Positions 10,787-23,232 of a DNA stretch of 64,000 nt are shown one piece after another. The notes under the pieces are model-generated. The model worked only from the letters and a program-made list of their open reading frames with translations, searched no databases and was not told where the DNA came from. Each line of letters begins with the position of its first letter. Position 1 is the stretch's first letter. Both the position numbers and the translations under genes were made by a program. The stretch is taken from assembly GCA_961205875.1 (NCBI GenBank), contig OY540815.1, forward strand, positions 24,799,638-24,863,637. The letters run 5' to 3'. This stretch comes from Sialis fuliginosa (Eukaryota > Arthropoda > Insecta > Megaloptera > Sialidae).

Positions 10787-11066
10787 CATGTGCGCCGGGA
10801 GGGGGTGCAAGGAGGTGCACTTGCACCCCCCTGGCAAAAAAGAAAAAACTAAAAAATTAAGAAATACAATTTTTAATTTAAAATTCAGATCAGAATATAA
10901 AAATGAGGACTTTTTTTTTTGGTTGCGTCAATATAAATTTAGATAAGGAATTATAAAACCTGAAGACCTTTATTATTTTTATTTTTATTTTTTTATTATT
11001 TTATATATAATTTATTTTTATATATCTAGATGCACCCCCCTGGAAGAAATTCTGCCGGCGCCCATG
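10787..11066. mobile_element. hAT-type MITE with perfect 8-bp target duplication
   Basis: The 280-bp element starts CATGTGCGCCGGGAGGGGGT and ends with CTGCCGGCGCCCATG, so the ends are imperfect inverted repeats around GGGCGCCGG. It is flanked on both sides by the identical octamer TATATTAT (10,779-10,786 and 11,067-11,074). An 8-bp duplication with GC-rich ends around an AT-rich interior fits a non-autonomous hAT element. No transposase is encoded. Confidence 0.85.
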
Positions 11067-11762
11067 TATATTATATTAGTGTACTTTATTTTACAACAAC
11101 AAAAAAAGAATCACTATTTATTTCTAGCTACGCCACTGGTTTGTGTGTTTGTGTGTGGGAAAAAAAACCTATGCGATTGTTTAGTTGGATACGAACATCG
11201 CTTAATACATAAACACACATCATCAAATTACTTGTTTACAGTGGCGTTTGTGTAGGAGGGTGGGGGGGGGCATATATGTAAGTAGAACAGTGTCTCTCAA
11301 CTTTGGAATTTTTCCGAAAGATTAGATAAAATTACGACCGATTCATTATTTAAACATATTTTGAATTTTACAAAAAAGTTTCGTATTTTTTCGTTTATTT
11401 TTTATCAGTTTCAAAGAAATCACTTCAACTCCTGTGTATTGATATATAATTCAGAAAATAACTAATGGAAAAAATCTAAAAAAAGTGGGAGGGTAAAATA
11501 AGTACTTAAGTATGTACCTACTTACATAATATATAAAAATAAAATAATTTTTTTTCTTATCTATTATTTAAAATTTCTTCTCCCATATAAAAACTCTTCA
11601 TTGGCATATTTTTTTAATATCTCAGGGCCAAATAATGCTTCGATATTATCCATATTTTTCCCGAAATTTACCTATATGTACATGCATGTACTTAGTATTT
11701 CAAATTACAACTCAATACAGCTTAAAAAATATTATTTTAAAAAAATCGAAAAATAAAGCTAG
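11067..11762. other. AT-rich non-coding stretch
   Basis: No gene is seen. G-runs near 11,260-11,270, and short CAGTGGCG / ACGCCACTG phrases near 11,130 and 11,240, may be eroded MITE ends. Confidence 0.35.
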
Positions 11763-12307
11763 AAATTTTCAATTTATTTTTAATTTAATAGGGACTTGGG
11801 CCCATAAAAATATCAGTCATTTTCTACCGATTTTTCACTTCCAGAATAAGTATATATTAAAAAAACTTATTGGACCATATTTATTATTTAAGAAAAATGC
11901 TGGAAATTTTCAATTTATTTTTAATTTAATAGGGACCATATTCTTGCAAAAACAGTACCTAATATACGTATATAGAAAGATGTCACGTATAATAGGGACC
12001 TGGACCCATAAAAATATTATTAATTTTCTACCGAATTTTCACTTCTAGAATAATTACAACAACTAGGTATATTACACTTATTAAAAATACTTATTGGACC
12101 ATATTCTTGCAAAAACAGTACCTACTATACGTATACAGAAATAGGTCACATTTAATAGGGACCTGGGCCCATAAAAATATTATTAATTCTCTACCGAATT
12201 TTCACACCCAGAATAATTACAACAAGTAGGTATATTACACTTATTAAAAATACTTATTGGACCATATATTCTTGCAAAAACAGTCCTGTATATAGAAATA
12301 GGTCACG
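11763..12307. repeat. Imperfect tandem repeat, about 150-165 bp unit
   Basis: The landmarks TTAATAGGGAC, CCCATAAAAATAT, TTCTACCGA, TTTTCAC, CTTATTGGACCATAT and TTGCAAAAACAGTACCTA recur in order three to four times, with internal deletions. The last two units are the most alike. The ORF through it is an accident of AT composition. Confidence 0.75.
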
Positions 12308-14959
12308 TCGTCTGGTAGGTATTTTCTTCTGAAAACCCACTTATGTTTATTAACTCTCGAGCATCCCACCTAATATAAATGATACAGCATGCTAGACAGA
12401 GACGGCGAGTGAATGTATGTCACGCGACAGACAGAGACACGGAGAGATAATCCCCCCATACGATATTGTCCCGACGCGACGTAATCACAGAGGATCTCGA
12501 TTTCTAGTAAACAATGTCTTTTACAATACGGTCTGTGCACGTTGACTTAGGTGTTTATTTATTTTTACAGTTCAGTGAGCGAGCAGTTGCAGCAGCTCGT
12601 TTGTGATTGAACACGCTATCTCATCGCGGGGCTGAGCAGTGAATAAAAATACCACAGAGGTACTATATCAGTTATAGAAATCAAACCGGATGTTCTATTT
12701 TAATTTTCAGGGGGTGGGGGATAAAATGGCGTTATTATTTTAGTTTATTATTTTGATTTTTGTGTAATGAAAATTGGAAATTTATTCAAAAAAAATTAAA
12801 TAATAATTTTCCAAGATTTGTCAGATCAAAATAAACATTTTTGTCGCTTGTATTTTTTTCCTGAAGTTTTTGGTTTCAGAGTAAAAAATTATTTTGTTAA
12901 ATTAAAAATTGTAATCGTTCAAAAATTTACCCAAGGCAAAAACTGCATGTTCTTTTTCATTAAATAATATATACTACCGTATAATAAAAAATACAAATTT
13001 CCTTTTAAAAACAAAATTAACCCTGAAAGCATCCACCAAATCAAAAACTAATAACACCATTTTATCGCCCATTCGAAACCATACAACTTTTATCCGAAAC
13101 ACTTTTTTTTCAAATGCTCACTTTCGTAAATATCCATTAATAAATCTCATTTACCAATTTCACTCGACATCAGACAAGTTTGCATTCAGATCAAATTGAC
13201 AAAAACAACAAATACAGTTATAGGTTATGATGATGTCTGGGGACATTCCGGCATCTAGCCAGTACAACTGCCGACACCGTGGCGTAAATGGTGGCACACA
13301 TAAAGTAAACTATATATAAAATATCGTTGCAATATGATTCTGCCGCAGAAGCGACATCGCCTCCGGATATACCCCCCCCCCACCCCCCCTCCCAACGTAC
13401 CTACATTCCGCTCGACGATGCAACTCCGTGGAGACACGTACTTTTCTTATTTCTCTTCTCCTTCACTGGCCTGATAAATATTTAACATCGACTTTATTAC
13501 GGCATGCGCGCACCGCAGGAAGAATAACCTTGTTTTACTATAGTCGTAAGTCGGGGGGTACGTACCTATCAAAACCATTATTTAACAATATATTATAAAC
13601 TGGAACCTCACTCCCCTCCCCCCCGCCTCCCAATTGAGACTTTCTTATACGTAATACCAGGGCTTCGAAATGCAATGTCTGTTATAATTTTTTTTAAATA
13701 CTAATTAAAAGCTAGATTCTAAAAAAAAAATCAGTTTTTATATCGACAGTTTATATATTAGAGTGCGGGAGGGGGGGGGGGGGGGGCTCTGATAACGACA
13801 TTGAAAGCAAATATCTCGTGACTAAAAGGTTAAAATCAAAAGGCTTTAAAACATTGCATTTTAGGAGACCTATTTGAGGTCAGGGGGGGATATGACCAGG
13901 GCCGTAATTAGAAGCTCGGGAGCTGATAGAAGGGGGGTAAAAAATCTCATAATTTCTGTTTTTGGGTCATCATTCTACGCCCGTATTTCAAATTACACCT
14001 TAATAGGTATATAAATAAGAGAATTGGAGGGCTGTTGCATACATCCAGACAGACAGACGGACAGAGCGACTATATATTTCAAAAATAATTCAAAAAAAAC
14101 ATTTTTTTTTTAAAGATTACACATCCGTTTTCATTTGTAAGATCTTCCGAGACAAAAATTATTCTTTAATATAAAATTTCACCCTTCTATGCTATCCCAG
14201 AGAGAATTGCCAACTTTCAGACGACAAATAATATGTCTCAATAAAGAAATAAAATTGTTACTATATATTAATATGAAAATATATAGAACCTATATTAGTA
14301 TTATGATAATAACATATTGAAAGGTTCTAATAAAATGACTAACACACCGATTTTCAGTAATATTTATTACAAGCGTCGATCATAAATTACCTTATCGTAG
14401 AGTTGGTTATATCGGGGGCTTGAGGAATATAACATGTAACACGCACCAATACGAATAAGGGCAATAATTTTTATTTATCGCATTTTTTCATCAATCAACC
14501 TTATTATTAAGTATATACGTACCCACTATATGGGATATTTTATTTATAGATTCAATTAATTATCGTTAAATATTAAAAGCACAAATCGCACGGTCGCATG
14601 AACGTTAAATTCGTGCACGCGTTGTTTTTTATACCTCATCAACAACCAGCCCAAACTTTTTAAAAATATTTAGTCATTTAATTAAATAATTGGTAGGATC
14701 ATAATTTCTTTTATACAACGTCACTCGAACTTTTTAAGGACTTAAATTATAGTAAAAGATGATCTAGATTCTAGAATGATTTTAAATAATTATATAAATA
14801 TTTATTTTATCAGTTATTATAAAAAAATGTAATTTTTCCTGGGAAAAATTACGTCAGCGCTCGTAATGTAAGTGTCCCACTCGTGAACTATAACAGAACC
14901 GTGTAGAAATACATTATCCAACTCGTGAACTAATTGTAAGTATAACAGAACCGTGTAGA
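12308..14959. other. Non-coding stretch with GC-rich patches and homopolymers
   Basis: GC-richer patches occur at about 12,385-12,640 and 13,230-13,440. The second contains C-runs and, on the minus strand, a GTAG|GTACGT donor-like site near 13,400. A long G-run lies at about 13,768-13,787. Short direct repeats (ACTCGTGAACTA ... AACAGAACCGTGTAGA) occur at 14,880-14,970. No gene model can be supported. Confidence 0.4.
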
Positions 14960-15109
14960 GATACTTTTATAATATTATAGGTCATCAAATTTTAGATTTT
15001 CTTAATATTCATAAATAAAATAAGTAATATAGTAAAAATATCCTCTATATTAAACAAATAACGCAAAAGATCTAAATTTATTAAATTAAAAATAAAAACT
15101 AACCATTTT

Positions 15110-15790
15110 TGATTTGAAAGTTGAGGTAGGTCCAGATGCAACTTCTTTTTCGTTGTATAAAATGAGTATGACGAATGTTACACAAAACACGAGTATTCTA
15201 ACATTTAATATACACACTATATTTTATAAAAAACATAAAACATTTTTGTTACAATCGATTAAAATTATAAAAACTTTAAAAATGTATCTGCCGCCATTTT
15301 CATGGTTATGTTTTTATATGTAAAATTTTTATCGTTTAGAAAAGTACATGACTTAAAAAGTATATTAACACCAATTCGCGAGCACTATAGTTTATTAATT
15401 TAACACATTGAAAGGTTTAATAACTTAAATAAAAGTTTTTAACAATCGAAACCTGTACCTATGTCAAATATTTAACAACTATGTGTCAACAATCATCCAT
15501 TTTTTTAATTACAAAATTATATACGTTTATAAGTAATTAAACACGCATTTATGTTTCATATCATTATAAATACACTACTTTAAATAAACAACACAGAATA
15601 TTCATATATTATTACATAAAAATGTTATAAAACTTTTAAAATGTAATTGCGTTTGAGCACCAACCGAATTCGAGTTCGCGCATGCGCATTACTGGATAGA
15701 TTGCATACAAGGAACAGCACTTGTGATATTTTTAGTTCCACGCATGCTCACCGGTGGTATTTTAGAATATAAGGATATGCCTCAACGTAC
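15110..15790 (+). repeat. Repeat family I, copy 1 (inverted relative to 49.8-50.5 kb)
   Basis: This segment is recognisable as the reverse complement of about 49,800-50,490. Paired landmarks are TTACAATCGATT / AATCGATTGTAA, the AATTCGCGA...CACTATAGTTTATTAAT block and its complement, CATGCGCATTACTGG / CCAGTAATGCGCATG, and TTGCATACAAGGAACAGC / GCTGTTCCTTGTATGCAA. It ends in a GC-rich part holding the palindrome GCGCATGCGC, which resembles an NRF-1/Ewg site. No protein is encoded. Confidence 0.75.
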
Positions 15791-16876
15791 ATTTAAAAGT
15801 TTTAATTTTTTGAGTTGATTTAAAATAGTTTTTGGGCGGCCCTGTGCAGGCAGCGCCACCTAGTTTTGTAGTTGTATGATTAAACCGAGATTACAGTTTA
15901 TCATACAATTGATTTAACATTTTTGCCTTGGATGAATAATTCATAATAGATAATTTGTATTTAGAATTCATTCTTGTGTATTTGCATGTCAGCGCCCGCG
16001 CCTGCTGGTGAGGTCGCCCGTCGGAATCTTCACGTTGTGCACTGTGGCGGAGAAACCGGGGTAAATGGGGCGCTACTGACTTCAACAATTTAAATATATC
16101 AACAAAAATTTCCCAAAAACGATAAAAAAATGTAATCTTACCCATATCTGCGAAAGCATCGATGCAAAAAATCTGAAAAAAATTGGGAATGTGTAAAATC
16201 ATATCGAGATTATCATGAGCAATTCGATTTTCGCTGTTTTTTAAAAATAAAGATTTTCTTTACTGGTTTGATCGGGTGATATACATATCCTATTATATAT
16301 TATATCTATATATCTATCTATTTTACTCTGGAGAATGTAAGGAATATAAGGTGAATGTTTTATCAAAATCGGTTCAGCACTTTCTGAGATCATCGGTAAA
16401 AAATTTATTTTTTATTAGTTTCAATACCTGCAAAACAAAACATATAATTGAAATAAAAACTCACCGGCGTTATGTAACATATAACTCTCTATAAAGAAAC
16501 CTTACATAATACAGCGATATGTATTCCAGCGTGAAGTGCACGGGGTTTGGAAGGTTATATTTTTGCTAAGGGTTGTTTCAACTCCCTAAAGCTTAATCAC
16601 GCGTGACCTAAACTACCCTCGTCGAAGAATTCTCTAGGGGGGGGTGCGAGACAGAGAGAGACAGACAAACCGCCGCGAACCTTTCTGCAAGGAAATGGAA
16701 TTAGGTATCGAGTCCCGAATGACTGACTTAGGATTATTACGTGATGGAGTGCATACGGGGACAAATATATCAGTGGCGCACCCACGGTGAGGTGAGGTGG
16801 GGGGGAGAGTAATTTTTACACAGATTTATTTAGCGTTGATATTTTGGTAAAAAGTAACATATTTCATCAGACTTGA
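15791..16876. other. Non-coding stretch with two GC-richer patches
   Basis: GC-richer patches lie near 15,985-16,075 and 16,590-16,800. The second includes a G-run and the phrase CAGTGGCGCACCCACGG, which resembles a hAT MITE end. No coding exon is supported. Confidence 0.4.
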
Positions 16877-16990
16877 TCTTGGCTTCTGGGTGCAAGCCGC
16901 GTCGTGTTATCGGCCAACGTTTCGTCACACATTACAGTGGGCATCTTCAGGGCTCTTTAATTCGACGCGGCTTACACCCAGAAGCCAAGA
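16877..16990. repeat. Foldback element E, copy 1
   Basis: Arms of about 28 bp, TCTTGGCTTCTGGGTGCAAG...GCGTCG and its near-perfect reverse complement, enclose about 58 bp. A relative lies at 57,728-57,824. The loop, read on the minus strand, contains CTGAAGATG ... GACGAAACGTTGG. That has the same layout as the hammerhead-like motif at 56,101-56,136 but with a changed core base. Confidence 0.8.
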
Positions 16991-17680
16991 CCCATATTTA
17001 ATCAGTATAAATAATATATTTTCAAAAAAAAAAACAATTCGACTTCATTCGCACTTACTTGTCTGTTAAAATCTTATCATATATACATAAGTACACAATA
17101 TTTAAAAAATATATACATGCAAAATATTAAGACAATTCAGTTTATTAAAAAAAATATACAAAATTAAAATCCAAAAATATAAACAGTGTTTTATTTTTAT
17201 ACGAACAGTCAAGACATATCGAATGTGGTAAGCACCCGCTCTCAGAAATAAATAGATGTAAGTTTCCCCTATTCTTTCGTTTCCGAGTATTTTAGACAAG
17301 ACGGTAGGGGGTTGGCAGCTGTGCTTCTCAGGGGTGAACCGGCCTGTTCAATCAAGAGAGAGAGGAACATAGTATATTCATGAGCGTAACTATACTGGGG
17401 GTTACAAATTACACCCTAAAATTTAATTATTATTTTTATATAATAATTTTTCTTATTCACCGATTTTTCTATTTTTTTTAAATCACCATTTTATACGTTT
17501 TATTTAAAAAAATCTTAAATACGGACCTACCCTATTTCAATAATCATATTACCCAAGTTAAGCTTTCGAACAGTGAAAGCCCCATCAAAATCGGTTCAGT
17601 AGTTTTTGTATCAATTAAGTCCGCAAATATAGTTTGTTTTTAAATTATAGCCTTTTATTTTGTTTATGTTTTTCTCCAGT
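16991..17680. other. AT-rich non-coding stretch
   Basis: No gene is seen. A single AAAATCGGTTCAGTAG phrase at about 17,585 matches the monomer of the 5.3-6.0 kb tandem array. Confidence 0.4.
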
Positions 17681-18015
17681 AATGGATAAAGTAAAACCAG
17701 TAATGAGTACGCAGTGATGGACACTTGCTAATGATAAGTACTACGACACAAAAGATATAAAAGAAAGAATCGTCAAATTTGAAACAATGTAAAGCAGTTG
17801 CTATGATAATATAATAATTAATTAATAAATTATACTAATAATTAGTTAAAATATCCACCATTTTGACACCTATTGGCCGATTGTCATAAAATCACGCTAT
17901 ATGACAGTTAAATGTATATAGATTAATATTCAGAAATGGTAGTAATCAAATATCAACACATATTTCTAAATCAGTACATTTAATTAAAAATTTGCCAATA
18001 CTGTTGCCAGTACCT
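17681..18015 (-). repeat. Repeat family B, copy 2 (inverted)
   Basis: It starts CCAGTAATGGATAAAGTAAA and carries CGTCAAATTTGAAACAATG, AGCAGTTGCTATGATAATA and GATTAATATTCAGAAATGG in reverse order to copy 1, closing with GTTGCCAGTACCT. Together with 60,945-61,280 it defines the ends of the family: AGGTACTGG on one side, CCAGTAATGG / CCATTACTGG on the other. Confidence 0.75.
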
Positions 18016-20737
18016 AATTTTATTTAATTTCGTCTACACCACTGGCGTTATTATTCCGCGGGAATTTTCGCACCAAGTGATTTATTAACAACGAGCTATA
18101 TTTTATTTATGCTTTCATAAACATCGCGGAAACGTAAATAAATTCATGCGGTTTTGTGCGCAAAGGTTGACAAATATTTTTGTTGTTGTTTCTATAGCTG
18201 AGAGTTTCGTCGACCAAACTCGCAGTGATTTGTGTCCCTTATTGTTCTCTTGTTTTATATCTCATTTTATACCCCTGCAGTCATACCCCGAGTTACGTCA
18301 CTTCAAAATTTACATAAATAAGTTGAATTTCTTAAAAAAAATTACTAATATAAAATTTGAGATATTAATTAAGCCCTCAATACAAACCTGTTAATACGGT
18401 ATATTATAATAATATATTATATATACCTACCTAAAATAATTACGTCATTATCCCCCCCCCCTACCCCACCCCCCTGTCGTGGCAAATATAATTTGAGTTG
18501 CATTGAAAAGTAATATTAATATTAATACTAATGACCAGCGAATGTTTACCAGGTATAAGGTAATTAAGACTGTATATACCTGTAGAAATACATCTAATTT
18601 ACAGCATAGAATGTTTTAACGCGCGCATTCTTGTGGCCACGAGGTCACTGCAACTCATAGGCGCCATTAGTTCAATATCGTTGAGTTGTTGATCAATAAA
18701 TAAATCTATAGGGATTACCCCTTGATTTAAGTGCTGTTTTCGTGGAATCAATTAACCGCTTAAATGGAGGGATTGCTGTATATAATTGTAAAGCAAACTT
18801 TTTTTTTTTTTGTTAGTGTGCTTGAGGTAAAAAAAATTTAAAGTTAAATCAAAATACTTTTTTTGATTTTCGATTTTTTCCGAAAAATGATTTGAGATCT
18901 AAGAAAATTCTGTAGAAAAAACTATAGAAAAAATGGAGGTTAAACATAAAAAAAATGTTACCATTTTTAAAATCCTGTAACTCTGTGGAAAAAGAATTAA
19001 TTTTTAATAAACAAAATATGTAAAAAGTAGAAATTTAAATTCTTAAAATACTTTTATCAGTATTTTTACCGTAATTACAGAACCTTGGAAATTATCCATT
19101 TTCTAGAAATATTTTTCAAACAAGAATACATTTTTTTATCTATAGAAATATTATAACAGCAGTGGTGTTATTAGATTTTTTTTTAGGAGGTGTTTACATC
19201 AACCTCTTACCCCCCGCTTGTTACGCCTCTGTTTTACAGCCAAGTCTGCATAATATTATAAAATTTCTAACACATACAAAAAACTTAATAAGTAATTTAA
19301 ATACTTCCCGTAGAATTCAATTAGTGAGAATTTTAATAACGACAAGTTAAATATATTAAAATGACAGAGAAGTTACACGAAGAAGTTCACGCGAATTCTA
19401 AATACTTTATTTTTCGAATCTGACCGTCCCTGGCTTCAACTAAAAAAAACAAGAATTTAAAAATTATAATAATTTATAAACTCTTTTGTTGTTTATACGA
19501 AAATAATATTAACATATTACATTCTTGTTCCACCTGAACTATTAGACAAAGACAGACATACACGTCCATCAGAATATATTAAATTAAAAAGAGACAACGT
19601 GTATAACCAGGCAACGTGGAGTTGACACGCAACTGTCACCAGAAACCGACCAATGAAACTGTTTAAACTGTTGTTAGCCACACCCATTTACTTAAACTCG
19701 ACAATCGAGTAACGGGTGGGAGTAGGACACGCGTATAGGCGATGCAATAGCTCCGTCCTCTTTCTTGTTGTTAGTGAGTAGCTACTACGATGGGAAGCAT
19801 TTAATGGGTACATATTATATTTATTGACTGTACCGTAGACCTAACCTTACATTTTACACCCGTGTGCTTGTGCGCGTTAGGCGCGGAGTGTCAACACATG
19901 TGTCAGATATACATATGTTACATGTGTGGTAGTGTAGTCCACTATAGTGCCTACACAACACACTCAACCCATTGTCCATTGTATTACTATATCTACTATC
20001 TATCTATCTATCTACCTACCCATGGGCGCCGATATATAGGGGGGAGTACACAGTACATTATCCTTCATTCAAGATTAATTTTATATAAAAAAGGATTGGA
20101 TTAAATTTTACCCCCAACCCCTTTCTAGAAAGTGAAATATACTACGGTAAAAACAGTTTGAGAATCACTGATATGAATTCTTACAATAAATAAATTCAAA
20201 ATAATATTATTTTGGATCATTCATTCACAGATGGACTGAAAAACACAAAGGCATAATCTTGAATCGTTGAAATTTCGTATACGAGATGTTTTTCATTGAT
20301 ATTTAATAATATACTTAATTAAATAAAAAATTTCGGAGTATACGTAGTCGTAATAGTACATGAAATACGCCCAAAAAGTAATGATACAGGCAACGTATTT
20401 TATCAGATGTATTTTAAGTTGCCTATAGCAAATTCTAAACGAACATGATATATTGTGTATTAAAATATTTTTGGTGTTTTTATTTTGGGGGGTGGAGGAT
20501 TTTATTTGATTCCAGTAAGTGGGGTATCAGATGAAAGCTACTAATTCAAAGAATTTAAATGTTTAATTGTTTTGTTATTATTCAAAACTCCATTTAGTAA
20601 AAATCGTAAAAATATATTGTCGGAAGTAATACTGAGAAAACTCTAAAAAAAATTGAGAATATGATCCAATTGTTGTCTTAACTCTAATTACAGGTACCTG
20701 TATAAATTGACAGTTTAATTTAAAACAATTTCAATAA
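18016..20737. other. Non-coding stretch with simple repeats
   Basis: No gene is seen. Notable items are C-runs near 18,452-18,475; a (TATC)n microsatellite at about 19,992-20,012; a possible MITE end, CATGGGCGCCGATATATAGG, at 20,020; and a hAT-like end, CAGTTTGAGAATCACTG, near 20,155. The two ends do not pair into one element that I can support. Confidence 0.4.
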
Positions 20738-20743
20738 TTTATT
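20738..20743 (-). terminator. Poly(A) signal for DOLK
   Basis: AATAAA on the minus strand, about 20 nt past the DOLK stop codon. It is the first such hexamer downstream. Confidence 0.6.
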
Positions 20744-20762
20744 TTTCTAAAATACAAATAAT

Positions 20763-22706
20763 TTACAACAATAAACTTAACGCAACAATAGGTAATACAA
20801 AATTATCTATCTGATCAGTCTTGGCTTCAATTAACGACGTTACAATAACCGCAACAATCACTTGAACGACGTTTTTAACATTATAATTTATAAATCCTGC
20901 AAAAAAATAAATAAAAACAATCACAAACTATGATTTCACCTGCGACAAATGTACTTACCGTTAAAAATCAATAAGAACACCACAGCTAACTGGCTGAAAA
21001 TACACGCTAACGTTCCTTCAATTGTTTTGTTTGAATCTAAAAATATTTCAACAATTAAAATCAATTTTTTAATTGTTACATTATAAATATTACTTTTCCA
21101 CGTGTGTCTTCCGAAATAAGACCCAAATACGCTTGCAGCCGCATCTCCTACGCCTATAGTCAACACTCCAGCTAACAACGGTAGTAAATTAAACCCTGCA
21201 GAGTCGGTAACGTCGCACGGAGCTGGATGCAGCCAAAGTGGCAGGGAACAACCTCCAAGGAGGTAGATATGAGTGAGGGCAATGTCCCCTGAATCTTTGG
21301 CATCGAGATAAACCGATACTCCGTCTTGTAACAACCGATTCATCGGAGGAATGTCTAGAACCCGCAGAATCTGTAAAATAATGTTAATCATAACCAAACT
21401 TCTCGGTGAGAGTTGAGAATGAACGTACCTCGAAGATGATGAGGAAAGAAAATATAATCGCACTTGAAAAGTAAAGTAACGTGCATTCATATAAGAGTCC
21501 GGGGATGTAGACAGCGATGACTAGTACGTGGAATATCTTACGGACTACGGTATTTGCTCTTTTGCCACTTTGTACTTGATAATTAACTGATAGTACTGCT
21601 AACGTACAACAGATTACCCAATATATAATCATTAGTATCTAAAAATGGAATTAGTTTTTAAACGGTTGGTAATAGAAAAAAATGTTTCAAATAAAAGTTA
21701 TAGAGGATATTATTATCTATAATTTATGTCCTATTGATTTTTCTGGTATAACAAACCGTTTTTAAGATATTTAATAAATTAAATTCCGTGACTTACCCGT
21801 TCATTATTTTCTGTTAACAATTCAATAATCCATACAATAGGGTTATAATTCAAAATTGCTTCCAACGGTATTATTATAGTTGTTAAAATAACGAATGCAG
21901 AATAAATGTAAAATAAAACTGGTTTTCTTAAAAGTTTAAAGTAACTGACAGGTAATGATATGCAAAAAATTCCAAAAAAACCCACCTGTAAAATAAATAT
22001 AACATATTTTAACCATCGGTAAATAAGTAAATATCAAATTACACGTACCTGTAAAATTAATGTAGCAATATCCGTTTGATTTACTGGACGTTTTGATGTG
22101 ACTTTAAATAAATTGATTATATAGGAATAAGAGAATAGAATAACTGATTGGGCTACAATGAACGCTTCTCCATATGTGAAACATCTTGGAAACTTTTTTA
22201 AAATGTTAAAAAATATTAAGTATAAACCGAAAACTGTAAATATTGAACTACAAATATTTAAAAGAAATCCTCCTGAAAATTAAATACAGTTACAATTTAT
22301 ACATAGATTAATTCATATTGAATTTACCTTCACTGAAAAAAAACGTATTTAAAACCACATTAATAATACATAAGATAATTTTCTTAATCGTAAAAATTTT
22401 TTGTACATTTTCCTGTTCTCTTGAAAAATCTTTTGTTAAAGATAAAGAAGTAATTAAAAGTCCTATTGAACATAAAGAAACTCTTTTATATAATAGAGTC
22501 GCATATGGGAATTTTATAGCACTGATGATTAAAATCAAAGGTAAAATAATGATTAGCCATAGTCCAGGGTTCGCTTTAGGTCTGGAATAAGAGAAAAATT
22601 ATAGTATATAGGTACCAATTTAATATCATTTTTCTTAATCTTACCTGCAGTAATATTTGTGTTTTTCTAAATTCTTTATAATATTTAAACTACTTTTGGA
22701 AAACAT
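20763..22706 (-). CDS. DOLK: Dolichol kinase
   Basis: This is the CTP-dependent kinase that makes dolichyl phosphate, the lipid carrier for N-glycosylation, in the ER membrane. Eight exons: 22,706-22,645, 22,581-22,328, 22,272-22,049, 21,985-21,797, 21,638-21,429, 21,370-21,094, 21,036-20,959 and 20,896-20,763, giving 475 residues. Most of the chain is hydrophobic multi-pass membrane sequence. The diagnostic C-terminal part carries IGVGDAAASVFGSYFGR, then NKTIEGTLA and a final LIEAKTDQIDNFVLPIVAL, matching the conserved nucleotide-binding and terminal segments of eukaryotic DOLK/Sec59. The start is the first ATG before a strong donor. It is head-to-head with the myotubularin gene. The exon 4-5 intron holds a copy of repeat D. 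The assignment is firm; the N-terminal exon is the least certain part. Confidence 0.93.
21655..21778. repeat. Intronic repeat D
   Basis: AAACGG ... GAAAAAAATGTTTCAAATAA ... TATTATCTATAATTTATGTCC ... ACCGTTTTTAAGATATTT. The same block recurs in snurportin intron 4 (46,275-46,392), inverted in MTMR intron 7 (24,895-24,975), and partly near 5,030-5,115. The ends (AAACGGT / ACCGTTT) are complementary, so it is a small foldback. Confidence 0.65.
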
Positions 22707-23232
22707 ATTAAATATACACAGTTCAATTAATGATAAACTGATGTTTTTATCTCTATAATTAAGTAGATGGACTCATTGGACTTTATATTTATCGGCATTT
22801 ATCACATAATATTTTAAAATAAAAAAACTAACGTATTCGAAGGAATTTTAGAGGTTATGTGCAACTAACCTAGAAATTATATTATAAAATAATAAATAAT
22901 ACACCTTTCCCATGTGAATTTAAAAAATAGTTTTTAAAATAAATAAAATAATACGGTAATAATTAAGTATAACGATAATAATAATAATTAAAATAATTAA
23001 TGCAAATTTAAATTTAACTATGTATGGTATCTACTTTATCGATACATGTGGAAAAAATTGTATGTAAATTTTTTTAATAAACTGTCAAATATTTGTGTAA
23101 TGAAGTAATCAAGAAATTAGTAATTAATATTATGTTTATAAACGGCATAAATACAGATGTTAATGTGCCTGTCATATTAATACCGTACGTTATCTGATAT
23201 GTAATACAAATCATGTTAACCTAATAACCACG
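22707..23232. promoter_or_regulatory. Divergent promoter region, DOLK / MTMR
   Basis: There are 526 bp between the two divergent start codons, strongly AT-rich, with no TATA at a convincing position on either side. Head-to-head spacing this short implies a shared regulatory region. The boundaries are start codons; transcription start sites cannot be placed. Confidence 0.5.

Noticed and set aside
11635-12048. 137-codon ORF
   Set aside because: It runs through an AT-rich tandem repeat, and the repeated peptide reflects the DNA repeat.
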